The notes: generated by a model not told the origin, from the letters alone. 64,000 nucleotides of DNA from Halosolutus gelatinilyticus (GCF_023028105.1 NZ_CP095491.1:2542001-2606000), one strand, 5' to 3'. Shown: positions 8,466 to 19,227, counted from the stretch's first letter. Translations and numbers: made by a program.

Positions 8466-10571
8466 TTACCGGACCTTCTCGCCGATCGCGGCGTCGCCGT
8501 GGGTCGTCAGCAGGTCAGCCTCGTCGCCGGCGGCGAGGATCATTCCGTTCGATTCGACGCCGAACAGCTCCGCGGGCTCCATGTTCGCCAGCAGGACGCA
8601 TTTCTCGCCGGAGAGTTCGTCGAGGTCGTGAAGCTGCTTGATCCCGGCGACCACCTGTCGCGTCTCGAACCCGATGTCGACCTCGAGGCGCGCGAGGTCG
8701 TCCGCGCCCTCGATCCCCTCGGCCGACTCGATCCGGCCGACGCGAATGTCCAGATTCTGGAAGTCCTCGAAGCTGATGCGGTCCTCGAGCAGCGGTTCGA
8801 GGTCCTCGGTGTCCGTCATGGCCTCGGATTCGTCCGCGGGGGTGTCGTCGCTTTCGGTTTCTTCGCCTTCGTCCTCGGCCGCGGCGGCCTCCTCGATCCG
8901 GGCGTCCAGTTTCTCCTCCAGTTCGGCCACGCGATCGTCTTCGATCTTCGCGAACAGTTCGTCGGGTTCGTCGAAGTTCCGCGGGGGCGCCTCGAGCGCG
9001 TCCTCGAGGTGGGCGTCCGCGACCGCGCCGTCTTCCCCTACCTGCTCCCACAGCCGCTGGGCCTTGTCGGGCGCGATCGGTTCGAGGAGGACGCCGACGG
9101 CCTTGGCGATCTGGACGCAGTCGCGAATGACCTGTTCGGCGCGATCGGGGTCGTCGTCGGTCAGCTTCCAGGGCTCGTTGCGCTGGATGTACTCGTTGCC
9201 GAACTGGGCGAGCGCCGTGGCGGCCTGCCCGACCCCGCGCAGCGAGTAGTCGTTGACGCTCTCGCGGACCTCGCCGATCGCGCCCTCGATCCGCTCGCGG
9301 ACCTCCTCGGAGACGTCGGCGTCGGGGGTTCCCTCGTAGTTCCGGTAGGCGAACAGTAGCGATCGGTACCAGAAGTTGCCGATCGTCCCCACCAGTTCGC
9401 CGTTGACCTTCTCCCGGAAGGCGTCCCACGTGAAGTCGACGTCCTGCTGGAGGCCGCCCGTCGTCGTCAGGTAGTACCGCAGCAGATCGGGGTGAAAGCC
9501 CTCGTCGAGGTACTCGCGGGCCCAGATGGCGCGATTGCGACTCGTCGACAGCCCCTTCCCGCCGATCGTGATGAAGCCCGTGGCGGCGATCCCGCGCGGG
9601 GCGTTGTAGCCGGCCCCCTCGAGCATCGCGGGCCAGAAGATGGTGTGGTGCTGGATGATGTCGCGGCCGATGACGTGGACGATCTCGCCGTCGTCCTTCC
9701 AGACGCGCTCCCAGTCGTACTCGTCCTCGCCCACGCGTTCGCCGTACTGCTTCGTCGAGGCGATGTACTCGATCGGGGCGTCGACCCAGACGTAGAGGAC
9801 GAGATCGTCGGCGCCGTCGTCGCCGTCGGCAGGATAGTCGATCCCCCAGTCCATGTCCCGCGTGATGCACCAGTCCTGGAGGCCGTCCTCGATCCACTGG
9901 CGGGGCTGGTTGCGCGCGTTCGAGGTGCCCTCGAGATCGTCGAGGAAGTCGGTCAGGTAGTCGGCGAACTCGGAGACGCGGAAGAACTTGTGCGTGCGTT
10001 CGCGGTACTCCGCGGGATTGCCGGTGATCGCGCTCTTCGGGTCCTCGACCTCGCCGGGTTCGAGGTGGCGCTGACAGCCCTCGTCGCACTCGTCGCCGCG
10101 GGCCTTCGCGCCGCAGTAGGGACAGGTCCCCTCGACGTAGCGATCGGGGAGGTACTGATCGGCGTCGGGGTCGTAGGCGACCTGGATCGCCTTCTCGTAG
10201 ATATACCCCTCCTCGTCGAGCGTTCGAACGATCTCCTGGGTCAGTTCGGTGTTGGTCTCGTCGTGGGTGTGGCCGTAGTTGTCGAACTCGACGTTGAACT
10301 GCGGGAACGTCTCCTCGTACTGCTCGTGCCAGTCGAGAGCGAAGTCTTCGGGATCGACGCCCTGCTCCTCGGCGTTGACGGCGACCGGCGTGCCGTGCAT
10401 GTCGGAGCCGGAGACGTAGGCCGATCGCTGGCCCAGCGTCCGGAGCGCGCGGTTGAACGCGTCTGCGCCGATGTATCCGCGGAGGTGACCGATGTGGAGG
10501 TCGCCGTTGGCGTAGGGCAACCCGCAGGTCACGACCGCGGGGCGGTCCGTCGGAAACTCGTCGGTGCTCAT
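8466..10571 (-). CDS. metG: Methionyl-tRNA synthetase
   Basis: Charges tRNA-Met. The 701-residue protein has the class I HIGH motif in GDLHIGHLRGY (about residues 23-33), the zinc knuckle CPYC...CDEGC, and the archaeal KMSKS equivalent KGLSTSRN. The anticodon-binding helical domain follows, then an acidic linker (about 560-600), then a fused C-terminal tRNA-binding OB domain (IRVGRIESAEG onward). Carrying the tRNA-binding domain in the same chain is usual for haloarchaea. A TATA-like GTTTTACG lies about 30 bp upstream. Confidence 0.96.
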   Translation of the reverse strand: MSTDEFPTDRPAVVTCGLPYANGDLHIGHLRGYIGADAFNRALRTLGQRSAYVSGSDMHGTPVAVNAEEQGVDPEDFALDWHEQYEETFPQFNVEFDNYGHTHDETNTELTQEIVRTLDEEGYIYEKAIQVAYDPDADQYLPDRYVEGTCPYCGAKARGDECDEGCQRHLEPGEVEDPKSAITGNPAEYRERTHKFFRVSEFADYLTDFLDDLEGTSNARNQPRQWIEDGLQDWCITRDMDWGIDYPADGDDGADDLVLYVWVDAPIEYIASTKQYGERVGEDEYDWERVWKDDGEIVHVIGRDIIQHHTIFWPAMLEGAGYNAPRGIAATGFITIGGKGLSTSRNRAIWAREYLDEGFHPDLLRYYLTTTGGLQQDVDFTWDAFREKVNGELVGTIGNFWYRSLLFAYRNYEGTPDADVSEEVRERIEGAIGEVRESVNDYSLRGVGQAATALAQFGNEYIQRNEPWKLTDDDPDRAEQVIRDCVQIAKAVGVLLEPIAPDKAQRLWEQVGEDGAVADAHLEDALEAPPRNFDEPDELFAKIEDDRVAELEEKLDARIEEAAAAEDEGEETESDDTPADESEAMTDTEDLEPLLEDRISFEDFQNLDIRVGRIESAEGIEGADDLARLEVDIGFETRQVVAGIKQLHDLDELSGEKCVLLANMEPAELFGVESNGMILAAGDEADLLTTHGDAAIGEKVR

Positions 10572-11084
10572 ATCTGTGTGCTGTCGGTGGCGGGCGTAAA
10601 ACCCGCCGGTTTTCGATCGGTTCGCGCGCGGTACCGTTGAAGATCGATCGGTCCGGGTTTCGCGTCGCGCGGAAACCGTATGACCGGTACAACGCGCGGC
10701 GGTCTACCCGTAGACGACGCTATCGCCGCATCCGCATAGAACGAGCGCCGGCCGCAGCGAGCGTCGTCATCACTCGGGTCAGTATTTCGGCGGCGTCACC
10801 AAAAGCATTGTTCTCGATCCGCGACCGCCGACGGGCAGCGACCGGCTCCAACGCACGGGATTTCGGAGGACTCGTACGGCCGGTCTCGCGACCCGTGCCA
10901 CCGTACCCAAATTAATTCATCCATAGCCGATTTTGTGGAATTCTGTTCAGTAATATTCATCCAGTATCGTGATAGTGTCTGGGAATTTACGAAAATGTAT
11001 CAGAAAAACCGTTGGCGCGGAATACTGGAGGGCGGCGTCGCAGATTCAGTAGGTATTTAATCCACTATCAGTCAAGCTAAGCCT
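10572..11084. other. Gene-free stretch between metG and the NSS transporter
   Basis: About 510 bp with no convincing gene. The left 330 bp is GC-rich; its only open frame is arginine-rich and unlike real proteins. A short inverted repeat, GTCTAC-CC-GTAGAC, is at 10702-10715. From about 10910 the DNA becomes AT-rich and leads into the transporter promoter. An unannotated regulatory RNA cannot be excluded. Confidence 0.5.
11054..11060 (+). promoter_or_regulatory. TATA box of the NSS transporter
   Basis: TATTTAA is centred about 28 bp before the ATG at 11085, so the transcript should begin at or very near the start codon (leaderless). Confidence 0.6.
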
Positions 11085-12416
11085 ATGGTACGTGATACCT
11101 GGGCAACGCGGGCAGGATTCATTCTTGCCGCCGTTGGCAGCGCAGTGGGGCTTGGAAACATCTGGCGGTTCCCGTTCTTGACGGCCGAATCGGGCGGAGC
11201 AGTGTTCGTGCTGGTCTACCTGTTCCTGGTCGCGCTCATCGGACTGCCGGTGATGCTCGTCGAGTTCGTCATCGGCAGACGATCGGAGCGCAACCCGATC
11301 GGCGCGTTCAGGCGTCTCGGGCATCCGTCCTGGAAGTTCGCCGGGGTGATCGGCGCGGTCGCCGGCTTCATCATCCTGTCGTACTACAGCGTCGTCGGCG
11401 GCTGGGTTCTCCAGTACATTATTGCCAGCTTCACCGGCGGTTACGGTGAAGACCCAGCGACCTTCTTCGGCCAGACCGCGTCCGGAACGAACGCGATCAT
11501 CTACCACGCCGTCTTCATGGCGCTCGTTGCTGGCATCGTTTCCCTCGGCGTCCGCGACGGGCTGGAGCGGGCGGCCAAGCTGATGGTGCCGAGCGTCATC
11601 GTGCTCCTCGTGGGCCTCGCCGTGTACGCCGCGACGCTCCCGGGCACGGGCGCCGGCTACGAGTTCTACCTCTCCCCGAACGTGGATACGTTCGTCTCCG
11701 ACGTGGTGGACATTCTGCCCGCCGCGGCCGGGCAGGCGTTCTTCACGCTCTCGCTCGGGATGGGCGTGATGATCACCTACTCCTCGTACCTCGGTGAGGA
11801 TCGGAACTTGCTCAGCGATTCGCTCATCATCGTCGCCATCGATACGATCGTCGCGATCCTGGCGGGCCTCGTCGCCTTCCCGTTCCTCGCCTCCCAGGGG
11901 GTCAACCTCGTCCAAGACGGCGGCGGCGCCGGCGCGGTCTTCATCAGTCTCGCGACCGCGTTCGAGACCATGCCCGCGGGCACTATCGTGGGCGGCATCT
12001 TCTTCATCATGCTGGCGATCGCCGCGCTGACCAGCGCGTTCAGCATCCTCGAAGTCGTCGTCTCGTTCGTGACCGACACGTTCGACATCGATCGCATCCC
12101 GGCGACGCTCGGACTGGCGGGGATCATCTTCGTCGTGGGCCTTCCGACCGCGATGGACCTGACGTACCTCGACACCTACGACAAGTTCGCGAACAACATT
12201 CTGCTCATCCTTGGCGGGCTGGTGCTCTCGATCTTCATCGGCTGGGTGTACGCTCCCGACGCCCTCGACGAACTCGGACAGGGGCGGGGCGGAAACAACG
12301 GCTTCGACACGTACTGGATTACCGTCGTCCGGTGGATCGTTCCGCTCGTGCTGGCGTACACGGTGTACCTCGCGGTCGTGGAGTACGTCAATTTCCTGCA
12401 GGGAACGTTCTTCTGA
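11085..12416 (+). CDS. Sodium-dependent neurotransmitter-type symporter (NSS/SNF family)
   Basis: Na+-coupled amino-acid-type transporter in the cytoplasmic membrane. The 443-residue protein begins with the family hallmark of helix 1, GSAVGLGNIWRFPF (about residues 17-30), where the sodium ions and substrate bind around unwound TM1. Hydrophobicity suggests 11 helices, the usual count for prokaryotic NSS proteins such as MhsT. It is monocistronic, with its own TATA box. The substrate cannot be told from sequence; hydrophobic or aromatic amino acids are the family default. Confidence 0.93.
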   Translation: MVRDTWATRAGFILAAVGSAVGLGNIWRFPFLTAESGGAVFVLVYLFLVALIGLPVMLVEFVIGRRSERNPIGAFRRLGHPSWKFAGVIGAVAGFIILSYYSVVGGWVLQYIIASFTGGYGEDPATFFGQTASGTNAIIYHAVFMALVAGIVSLGVRDGLERAAKLMVPSVIVLLVGLAVYAATLPGTGAGYEFYLSPNVDTFVSDVVDILPAAAGQAFFTLSLGMGVMITYSSYLGEDRNLLSDSLIIVAIDTIVAILAGLVAFPFLASQGVNLVQDGGGAGAVFISLATAFETMPAGTIVGGIFFIMLAIAALTSAFSILEVVVSFVTDTFDIDRIPATLGLAGIIFVVGLPTAMDLTYLDTYDKFANNILLILGGLVLSIFIGWVYAPDALDELGQGRGGNNGFDTYWITVVRWIVPLVLAYTVYLAVVEYVNFLQGTFF

Positions 12417-12436
12417 TTCGGTAGTTCAACCGAATC
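12415..12436 (+). terminator. Hairpin at the end of the NSS transporter gene
   Basis: An 8-bp perfect stem (GATTCGGT / ACCGAATC) with a 6-base loop overlaps the stop codon, with a second GC-rich inverted repeat just downstream. There is no strong T-run after it, so a terminator role is only suggested. Confidence 0.3.
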
Positions 12437-12583
12437 GAACCGTCACCTCCCGCCCGATCGGAACGAGGCGGGATCACCCCCGATTCTCGTCGGTCGCTGC
12501 GACGGAGCGAGCGGCGGCGACCGTCGGGGACGTCCGTCTCGGCGGAGTCGCTCGCTTTCGCACTCCGCCTCTCGAAACCGTTC

Positions 12584-12922
12584 TTACCGTCCGTCGGCGG
12601 GCTCTCGATCGGCGTCCCAGATCGGCGGCAGCAACTCGAACCGGCTGGCGAAGAGCAGCCCCGAGCCGATCGCCAGCGGCGCGAGAACCGTCGCGGCGAA
12701 CGCCGGGCCGTCGGGAGCGAAGACGAGCCCGATGGCGGCGCCGACCCAGGCGAGCCAGGCCAGCGCTTCCCACGGCCGCCCCTCGTAGAGCCGCCGGACG
12801 GTGATCGAGAGGAGGAAACCGCCGAGTGCGGCCGATAGAACCGTCGGTTCGGCGAGAAGCGAGAGGGCGACGATCGCCGCGAAGCCGACGATCGCGACCC
12901 CGTCCTGTCGGTCGAGATTCAC
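12584..12922 (-). CDS. Small integral membrane protein, unknown function
   Basis: A 112-residue hydrophobic protein with about four predicted membrane helices (around residues 10-30, 30-45, 52-68 and 72-92) and a short acidic C-terminal tail. No known family is recognised. It lies 80 bp beyond the end of mfnA on the same strand, so it may share that transcript. Confidence 0.65.
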   Translation of the reverse strand: MNLDRQDGVAIVGFAAIVALSLLAEPTVLSAALGGFLLSITVRRLYEGRPWEALAWLAWVGAAIGLVFAPDGPAFAATVLAPLAIGSGLLFASRFELLPPIWDADREPADGR

Positions 12923-13002
12923 GGCGGGACCTGGGCGGGGCTGCCAAAAACGCGTATCGGTTTCGGCGCCGACGAGCGGCCGGTCGACGCTCGCCGATCC
13001 GC

Positions 13003-14088
13003 TCAGTCGTCGCCGGCGATCGGCACGCTCGCGCGCACCTCGAGGCGATCGAGGTCACCGATGAAGGAGGCGAGCATCTCGCGGCTGACGTGGGGCATGC
13101 AGACGATCCGAAGCTCGCCCGACCCCGTTCGCGAGATCCGCCACCCCCTCGCCCGGAGCGCGTCGAAGGTCGATCGCGGCACGTCGGCCGCAACGAGCGG
13201 CAGCGCCGGATCGACGACCTCGTAGCCGCGTTTCTCCAGGGCATCGGCCAGCCACTCGGCGTTATTCCGCGATCGGACGTACTGGCTGCGGTAGCCCGCG
13301 GGCCACAGCTCCTCCATCGCGGCGACGGCGCTGGCGACGCCCGCACCCGACCGCGTCCCGGTGAGCGTCGCCTGGGAGGTCGACTCGAGGTACGGCGTGG
13401 AAACCGCGAGTTCGTCGAGCAACCCGGCGGAGCGGACGAGCAGTCCGCCGGCCGGCACCGCGGCCTGTCCCATCTTGTGCGGATCGATCGCCATGGTGTC
13501 GACGGGCGCGTGCGCGAAGTTCCACTCGTAGTCCGTGAAGGGCAGGACGAACCCGCCCCAGGCGGCGTCGACGTGGAACATGGCGTCGACCTCCCGGGCG
13601 ATCGATCCGAGTTCGGGAATCGGATCGACGCGGCCGTACTCGGTGGTGCCGGCGACGCCGATCACCAGCGCCGTCTCCTCGTCGACGCAGGCGCGGACGG
13701 CGTCGAGGTCGACCCGGTAGTCGTCGTCGGTCGGGACGATGCGGAGCTCGACGCCGAGTACGTCCGCGGCTTTCCGGAAGCTGAAGTGGCCCGACTCGGG
13801 CATGACGACGTTCGGGGTGTCCGCCTCGCACCGCTCGCGGGCGATGCGGACGGCCTGGATGTTCGCTTCCGTCCCGCCGCTGGCGACGTATCCCGCGGGT
13901 TCGTCGAGGTCCGCGATCTCGCCCAGCATCGCGATCGCGTCGTCCTCGAGGGCCGCAACGGCCGGATAGGTTCCCGGGTCGCCCGGATTCGTCGCGAGAA
14001 ATCGTTCGGCCGCGTCGCGCGCTACCGGGTGTGGCTCCGTACACATCGACGAGAGCACCCGATCGAACGACTGCGGCTCCGCTTGCAT
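13003..14088 (-). CDS. mfnA: PLP-dependent L-tyrosine/L-aspartate decarboxylase
   Basis: Group II PLP-dependent decarboxylase. In archaea without methanofuran the enzyme is thought to supply beta-alanine for coenzyme A from aspartate. The 361-residue protein shows the family features: [16 protein letters not shown] near the N-terminal third, the HVDAAWGGF cofactor segment, and the PLP-binding lysine in IDPHKMG. The ATG at 14088 is used because the in-frame upstream extension has no decarboxylase character. A minus-strand TATA-like element (ACTAAACC) lies about 28 bp upstream. Confidence 0.92.
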   Translation of the reverse strand: MQAEPQSFDRVLSSMCTEPHPVARDAAERFLATNPGDPGTYPAVAALEDDAIAMLGEIADLDEPAGYVASGGTEANIQAVRIARERCEADTPNVVMPESGHFSFRKAADVLGVELRIVPTDDDYRVDLDAVRACVDEETALVIGVAGTTEYGRVDPIPELGSIAREVDAMFHVDAAWGGFVLPFTDYEWNFAHAPVDTMAIDPHKMGQAAVPAGGLLVRSAGLLDELAVSTPYLESTSQATLTGTRSGAGVASAVAAMEELWPAGYRSQYVRSRNNAEWLADALEKRGYEVVDPALPLVAADVPRSTFDALRARGWRISRTGSGELRIVCMPHVSREMLASFIGDLDRLEVRASVPIAGDD

Positions 14089-14268
14089 ATCGCGTACGTA
14101 GTTGGTCGACGGTTTAGTAGTTGCGTTTATCGGTCGCGAACCGCTCTCGCGGGGCTCGAGCGCCGAATCGACGATCGGATCCGGGTCGACGAGCCGGCCG
14201 TCCTCGATCGACGTCTCGATCGCTCGAAACAACACATATTGATAACCGGTGCGTTGAAATGGCCGTCC

Positions 14269-15561
14269 ATGAACGGCCGTCTGCCGCGCGCGGTGGAGCA
14301 CGCCGGAACCGCCGCCGGCGCCGCCGGACTGTTGCTCGTCGGACTCGTCCACGGGGCGGACGTGCAGCGGCTGACGATCGATCTATTCGTCGTCACGATT
14401 CGATTCGTCTTCCTCGAAGCCCTCTCGACCGTGGCCGTGTTCACGCTGTTCGTGACGCTCACCGGCGCGCTCCTCGTTCGCGAAGTGTGGACGTCTCGGG
14501 ACGCCGTTCAACCGATCGCCGACGGCCCGCCGGTGACGGCGATCGTCCCGGTCTATCGCGATCATCGGGTGATGGACGCGAGCGTCGAGAGTCTCGTCGA
14601 GAGCGAGTACGACCCGCTCGAGATCGCGATCGTCGCCGAACCGAACGACGACGCGACCTGCGAGCGCGCCCGCGAGCTCGCGGACGCCCACGACGGGGTC
14701 GAGGTACTCATCAACGGCGAGTCCGGTTCGAAAGCGGGGGCGGTCAACTACGCCGTCAGGGAACTCGACGCCGAGAACGTAGCCGTCTTCGACGCCGACG
14801 AGTGGATCGCCCCGGAGTTTCTCTCCCAGGCGATGGGTGCCCTCTCCGACGGGGCGGACGTCTTCCAGGGCCGGCGCGTTCCGCGCCCGACCGGTCCCGT
14901 CGAGACGGTCGCCTACTGCGAGCGGATCGTCTTCCACGCGAGCTACAAGCTGGTCGAACTGTTCGACTTCACGAACTGCCGGAGTTCCTCGACGGTGATG
15001 ACCCGCGAGGCGTTCGAACGCGTCGACGGCTACGACGACGTGCTCACCGAGGACCTCAACTTCGCCCACGCCTGCTATCGCGAGGGACTCGACGTCAGGC
15101 AGGCCCGCCAGTGCACCAACACGATGGAGGCACCCCACACGCTGTCCGACCTCTGGGGACAGCGAAAGCGCTGGCGCGTCGGCCAGATCGAGGTGTTACA
15201 CGCGACGCTCGTCGAACTGCTCCGCGGACGGGTCCGCCGTCGCGGCCTCGTCTCGATCGGCCGGATGTGTTCGAGCCTGTTCGGGTGCCTGGTCACGCTC
15301 GCGCTCGCCTCGAAACTCCTCCTCTTGCTCGTTCTCGACGTCGAATCCGCGTTTCTGATGCCGTTTACCGTTCTTCTGGCGACGATCGGGCTCGTCGCGT
15401 GGCGCGACCGGAGAGACGGCCGAATCGACGGCCTCCACTGGTGCGTCGTCCTCGCGCCGCTGTTCTACCCCGCCTTCGGCATCCTCACGCTGAAGTCGCT
15501 GCTCGGGTACGGTCTGAGCTGGGACGGGGGCTGGTACCGGGTCGAAAAGACGGGAACGTGA
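14269..15561 (+). CDS. Membrane-bound family 2 glycosyltransferase
   Basis: Processive-type inverting glycosyltransferase of the GT2 family. The 430-residue protein has two N-terminal membrane helices (about residues 10-30 and 42-70). The GT-A catalytic domain follows, with VPVYRDH, the metal-binding DADEW, the general-base TED, and the product-channel motif QRKRW. About three C-terminal helices end the protein, an arrangement like cellulose or hyaluronan synthases. The long open frame upstream is antisense to mfnA, so the ATG at 14269, about 30 bp after CATATTGA, is chosen. The polymer is unknown; an exopolysaccharide is likely. Confidence 0.85.
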   Translation: MNGRLPRAVEHAGTAAGAAGLLLVGLVHGADVQRLTIDLFVVTIRFVFLEALSTVAVFTLFVTLTGALLVREVWTSRDAVQPIADGPPVTAIVPVYRDHRVMDASVESLVESEYDPLEIAIVAEPNDDATCERARELADAHDGVEVLINGESGSKAGAVNYAVRELDAENVAVFDADEWIAPEFLSQAMGALSDGADVFQGRRVPRPTGPVETVAYCERIVFHASYKLVELFDFTNCRSSSTVMTREAFERVDGYDDVLTEDLNFAHACYREGLDVRQARQCTNTMEAPHTLSDLWGQRKRWRVGQIEVLHATLVELLRGRVRRRGLVSIGRMCSSLFGCLVTLALASKLLLLLVLDVESAFLMPFTVLLATIGLVAWRDRRDGRIDGLHWCVVLAPLFYPAFGILTLKSLLGYGLSWDGGWYRVEKTGT

Positions 15562-15573
15562 CCTCGGAAGCGG

Positions 15574-17916
15574 TTATCGAACCGACTCGAGCATCAGCTT
15601 CTGCTCGACCCGCTTCACTTCGTGCTGGACGTCGCGGACGGCGTCGATGTTCGCGGAGATCGAACTCACGCCCTCGTTGACGAGGAACTGAGCCATCTCC
15701 GGCTTGGAGCCGGCCTGGCCGCAGATGCTCGTGGCGACGTCGTGTTCGCGGCAGGTCGCGATCACGTCGCCGATCAGCCGGAGCACGGCGGGGTGGAGTT
15801 CGTCGAACCGATCGGCGACGTGCTCGTTGTTCCGATCGACCGCGAGCGTGTACTGGGTGAGGTCGTTCGTCCCGAAGGAGGCGAAGTCGATGCCCGCCTC
15901 GGCCATTCCCTCGATCGACAGCGCGGAGGCGGGTGTCTCGATCATCACGCCCCACTTGCGCTTTTCGGGGTCGATCCCGGCCTCCGTCAGCAGCTGTTTC
16001 GCGCGGTAGACGTCCTCGGCGTCGTTGACCAGCGGGAACATGATCTCGACGTTGTCGTAGCCCATCTCGTACAGCCGACGGAACGCCTCGAGTTCGTGGG
16101 CGAAGACGTCCGGTCGATCGAGCGAGCGCCGGATGCCGCGGTAGCCGAGCATGGGGTTGTGCTCGTCGGGCTCGTTCTCGCCGCCTTCGAGCTGGCGGAA
16201 CTCGTCGGTCGGGGCGTCGAGTGTGCGCACGCGGACGGGGCGCGGGTAGAACTCGTCGGCGACGGTGCGGACGCCCTGAACGAGTTCCGAGACGTACGCG
16301 TCCTCGCCCTCGTCCTCGATGAACTTCGCGGGCGTCCGATTCAGCGAGAGGATCATGTGCTCCATGCGGAGCAGGCCGACGCCGTCGGCGCCGGTGGCGG
16401 CCGCTCGTTCGGCGGCCTCCGGAATGGAGACGTTCACCTTGACCTCCGTCGCGGTCATCGGCTTGACCGGCGACTGCGGACGGACCTCCTCGACGGGTTC
16501 GGTCTCCTCGTCGGGTTCGACCTCGCGTCCCTCGAGCACCCGGCCCTTCTCGCCGTCGAGCGTGACAACCTGGCCGTCCTGGAGGACCGTCGTGGCGTTG
16601 GTCGTGCCGACGATCGCGGGGACGCCCAGTTCCCGCGAGACGATCGCGGCGTGGCTGGTCATGCCGCCCTCGTCGGTGATGATCCCCGCGGCGCGTTTCA
16701 TCGCGGGAACCATGTCAGGCATCGTCATCTCGGTGACGATGATGTCGCCCTCGCCGACCCTGTCGAGGTCGTCGAGTTTCTTGACGATCCGGGCGGCGCC
16801 GCTGACCGTTCCCGGACTCGAGCCGAGGCCGTCGACGACGACCTCGCTGGACGCGCCGGACGTCCCAGCCTCCGTCCCGGTGTCTTCGGCGGCCTGGACG
16901 CTACCGCTGCCGTCGGTCACCCCCTTCGCCGCCTCGATCTCGCTCTCGAGCGGATCGACGGCGCCCGCGTCCTGCTCGTCGATCGTCGTGATCGGCCGCG
17001 ACTGGAGCATGTAGACGTCCCCATCGGCGATCGCCCATTCGACGTCCTGGGGCTGGTCGTAGTGGTCCTCGACGCGCTCGCCGAGATCGAGCAGTTCGTC
17101 GATCTCGTCGTCGGCGAGAACGCGCGCGTTGCGCTTTTCCTCGGCGACCTCGCGCTCGACCGTCTCGCCGGTTTCCTCGTCCTTGACGTGCATCACCTTC
17201 TTCTCGGCGACGGTCGCGTCGATCGATCGATCGTCGCGCTCGACGACGTAGTTGTCCGGCGAGACGGCGCCGGAGACGACCGCTTCGCCGAGGCCCCAGG
17301 CGGCTTCGATGATCATCGTCGGATCGCCGGTCGAGGGGTGGCTCGTGAACATCACGCCGGACTTCTCGGCGTCGACCATCTGCTGGACGACGACCGCGAT
17401 GTTCACCGCCGAGTGGTCGAAGCCCTGCTCCTGGCGGTAGTAGATCGCCCGCTGGGTGAACAGCGAGGCCCAGCACTCGCGGACCCGATCGAGCAGGGCC
17501 TCCTCGGTGACGTTGAGGAACGTCTCCTGTTGGCCGGCGAAGGACGCGTCGGGCAGATCCTCGGCCGTCGCCGACGAGCGGACGGCGACGAAGGCGTCCC
17601 CGTCGCCGACCTCTCGGTAGGCGTCGAGGATCTCCTCGCGGCGGTCCTCGGGGAAGGGAGTTTCGAGGATGAGTTCTTGCGCGCGATCGGCCGCCTCGGC
17701 GAGCGCGTTCGACTCGTCGACGTCGACGTCGACGGCGGCGAACAACTCCTCGTCGATGTTCGCCTCTTCGATGAACGAGCGGTACGTCCCCGCGGTGACG
17801 ACGAATCCGGGCGGGACGGGCAGCCCGGCTCCCGTCAACTCGCCGAGGGACGCACCTTTTCCGCCGACCGTCTCGAGGTCGTCGGCGCTGATTTCTTCCA
17901 GCCAGAGTACAGCCAT
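15574..17916 (-). CDS. ppsA: Phosphoenolpyruvate synthase
   Basis: Gluconeogenic enzyme converting pyruvate and ATP to PEP, AMP and phosphate. The 780-residue protein has an N-terminal ATP-grasp domain (VGGKGASLGEL, then VRSSATAEDLPDASFAGQQE). The swivelling phosphohistidine domain carries the catalytic His in GGMTSHAAIVSRE, and the C-terminal PEP/pyruvate barrel has GTNDLTQYTL and CGQAGS. The start at 17916 gives the usual MAVLWLEE; an ATG six codons earlier (17934) is also possible. An Ala/Gly/Thr-rich linker of about 40 residues precedes the phosphohistidine domain, longer than in many homologues. Confidence 0.95.
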   Translation of the reverse strand: MAVLWLEEISADDLETVGGKGASLGELTGAGLPVPPGFVVTAGTYRSFIEEANIDEELFAAVDVDVDESNALAEAADRAQELILETPFPEDRREEILDAYREVGDGDAFVAVRSSATAEDLPDASFAGQQETFLNVTEEALLDRVRECWASLFTQRAIYYRQEQGFDHSAVNIAVVVQQMVDAEKSGVMFTSHPSTGDPTMIIEAAWGLGEAVVSGAVSPDNYVVERDDRSIDATVAEKKVMHVKDEETGETVEREVAEEKRNARVLADDEIDELLDLGERVEDHYDQPQDVEWAIADGDVYMLQSRPITTIDEQDAGAVDPLESEIEAAKGVTDGSGSVQAAEDTGTEAGTSGASSEVVVDGLGSSPGTVSGAARIVKKLDDLDRVGEGDIIVTEMTMPDMVPAMKRAAGIITDEGGMTSHAAIVSRELGVPAIVGTTNATTVLQDGQVVTLDGEKGRVLEGREVEPDEETEPVEEVRPQSPVKPMTATEVKVNVSIPEAAERAAATGADGVGLLRMEHMILSLNRTPAKFIEDEGEDAYVSELVQGVRTVADEFYPRPVRVRTLDAPTDEFRQLEGGENEPDEHNPMLGYRGIRRSLDRPDVFAHELEAFRRLYEMGYDNVEIMFPLVNDAEDVYRAKQLLTEAGIDPEKRKWGVMIETPASALSIEGMAEAGIDFASFGTNDLTQYTLAVDRNNEHVADRFDELHPAVLRLIGDVIATCREHDVATSICGQAGSKPEMAQFLVNEGVSSISANIDAVRDVQHEVKRVEQKLMLESVR

Positions 17917-18138
17917 CTGTACCTGCGTGGTCACTCGACCGAATAAAGAAGGTTGCGAACAGCCCGCACGAATCGTAACTCGTGGGTGAATGACTTCTCT
18001 CGAGTCGGTGGCAATTTTTGGGCCCCCGACCGGCGGTGCGCCACCCGGACGGTCCGCCGACCCCGGCGGTCCGCAGTCGGCGTCGGACGCCCCGATCGCG
18101 CGGGCGAAGCCGGCGGACGGTTCGCTGATCCGATCGAC

Positions 18139-19047
18139 TCAGGCTTCGAGGATCTCGTCGTCTTCGTCCGCGGGGACGGCGATCGTGCCGTCGAGGACCG
18201 TCACGCCGCGGCCGCCGACCCGAACGGTTCCCGCCACTCGAACGGAGACGACTCCGGGCCGGTCGACGTAGTGGCCCTGCTCCAGTCGCAGTTCGTCCGG
18301 AAAGTCGTCGTCGAACGCGCCGAACCGATCGAGGTACGCGCCGACGGCGCCGCTCGCGGTCCCCGTGACGGGATCCTCCGGAACGCCCGCGCCGGGGGCG
18401 AACATCCGCCCGTGGAGGGTCGATTCGGCGCCGAGGGCGTCGAACGTGAACACGTAGACCCCGGTCGCGTCGACGTCGTCGGCGAGCGCTTCGATCGCGC
18501 GCATGTCCGGCTCGGCGTTCCCGAGATCCGAGAGGTAGGTGATGGGAACGATCAGGAACGGGAGTCCGGTCGAGGATACCGCGAGCGGGAGGTCGGCGCT
18601 CGCACCCTCCAGCGCGGCTCGCTCGACGCCGAGCGCGTCGGCGATCCGATCGTAGTCGACGTCCACTTCGCGGATCGTCGGCGCGTCCTGGGTCATCCAG
18701 ACCGTCCCGTCCGACTCGACCTCGATCTCGAGCACCCCAACGTTCGTTTCGAGCGTCGTCGTTCCCGCGTCGAGCCCCTCCTCGCGGAGGATTGCGAACG
18801 AGCCGATCGTCGCGTGTCCACAGAGGTCGACCTCCTGGGTCGGCGTGAAGTAGCGAATCCGCCGATCGGCGTCGTCGCTCCCGAGAACAAAGGCGGTCTC
18901 GCTCACGGAGAGTTCGTTCGCGATCGCCTGCATCTGTGCCGTCGAGAGGCCGTCGGCGTCGGGGACGACGCCAGCCGGGTTCCCCGCGAGCGGTTCGTCG
19001 GTGAACGCGTCGACGAGTCGCACTCCCACCGTCCGTGTGTCGTACAT
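18139..19047 (-). CDS. PhzF-family isomerase/epimerase-like protein
   Basis: Member of the PhzF phenazine-biosynthesis-like fold, two-domain proteins related to diaminopimelate epimerase. The 302-residue protein has the N-terminal DAFTDEPLAGNPAGVV signature, the conserved catalytic-region glutamate in SETAFV, the GHATIGS loop, and the second-half GTASGAVGAYL motif. Most PhzF homologues have no assigned substrate and there is no phenazine gene set here. It sits alone, divergent from the subtilase. Confidence 0.88.
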   Translation of the reverse strand: MYDTRTVGVRLVDAFTDEPLAGNPAGVVPDADGLSTAQMQAIANELSVSETAFVLGSDDADRRIRYFTPTQEVDLCGHATIGSFAILREEGLDAGTTTLETNVGVLEIEVESDGTVWMTQDAPTIREVDVDYDRIADALGVERAALEGASADLPLAVSSTGLPFLIVPITYLSDLGNAEPDMRAIEALADDVDATGVYVFTFDALGAESTLHGRMFAPGAGVPEDPVTGTASGAVGAYLDRFGAFDDDFPDELRLEQGHYVDRPGVVSVRVAGTVRVGGRGVTVLDGTIAVPADEDDEILEA

Positions 19048-19227
19048 ATTCCATCGAAGGTGTAGCCGGGACCAAAGTCGTGTCGACCCGCCGACGGTGA
19101 TTCGTCGGTGGACGGTTTCGCCCGGGGTTCCGATCGACCTCTCGAATTACCTAACTACCATTCAACACGAACAGAAATCAGTAGAAAGTAATTGAGCGCT
19201 AGATATTTTCAATTTCATTCAGAAAAC

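Noticed and set aside
10637-10915. A 92-codon plus-strand open frame in the gap before the NSS transporter
   Set aside because: Very arginine-rich, not acidic as haloarchaeal proteins are, with no promoter and no family.
15622-17946. A 774-codon plus-strand open frame opposite PEP synthase
   Set aside because: Shadow of ppsA. The translation is a low-quality Val/Arg/Asp/Gly mixture with no domain.
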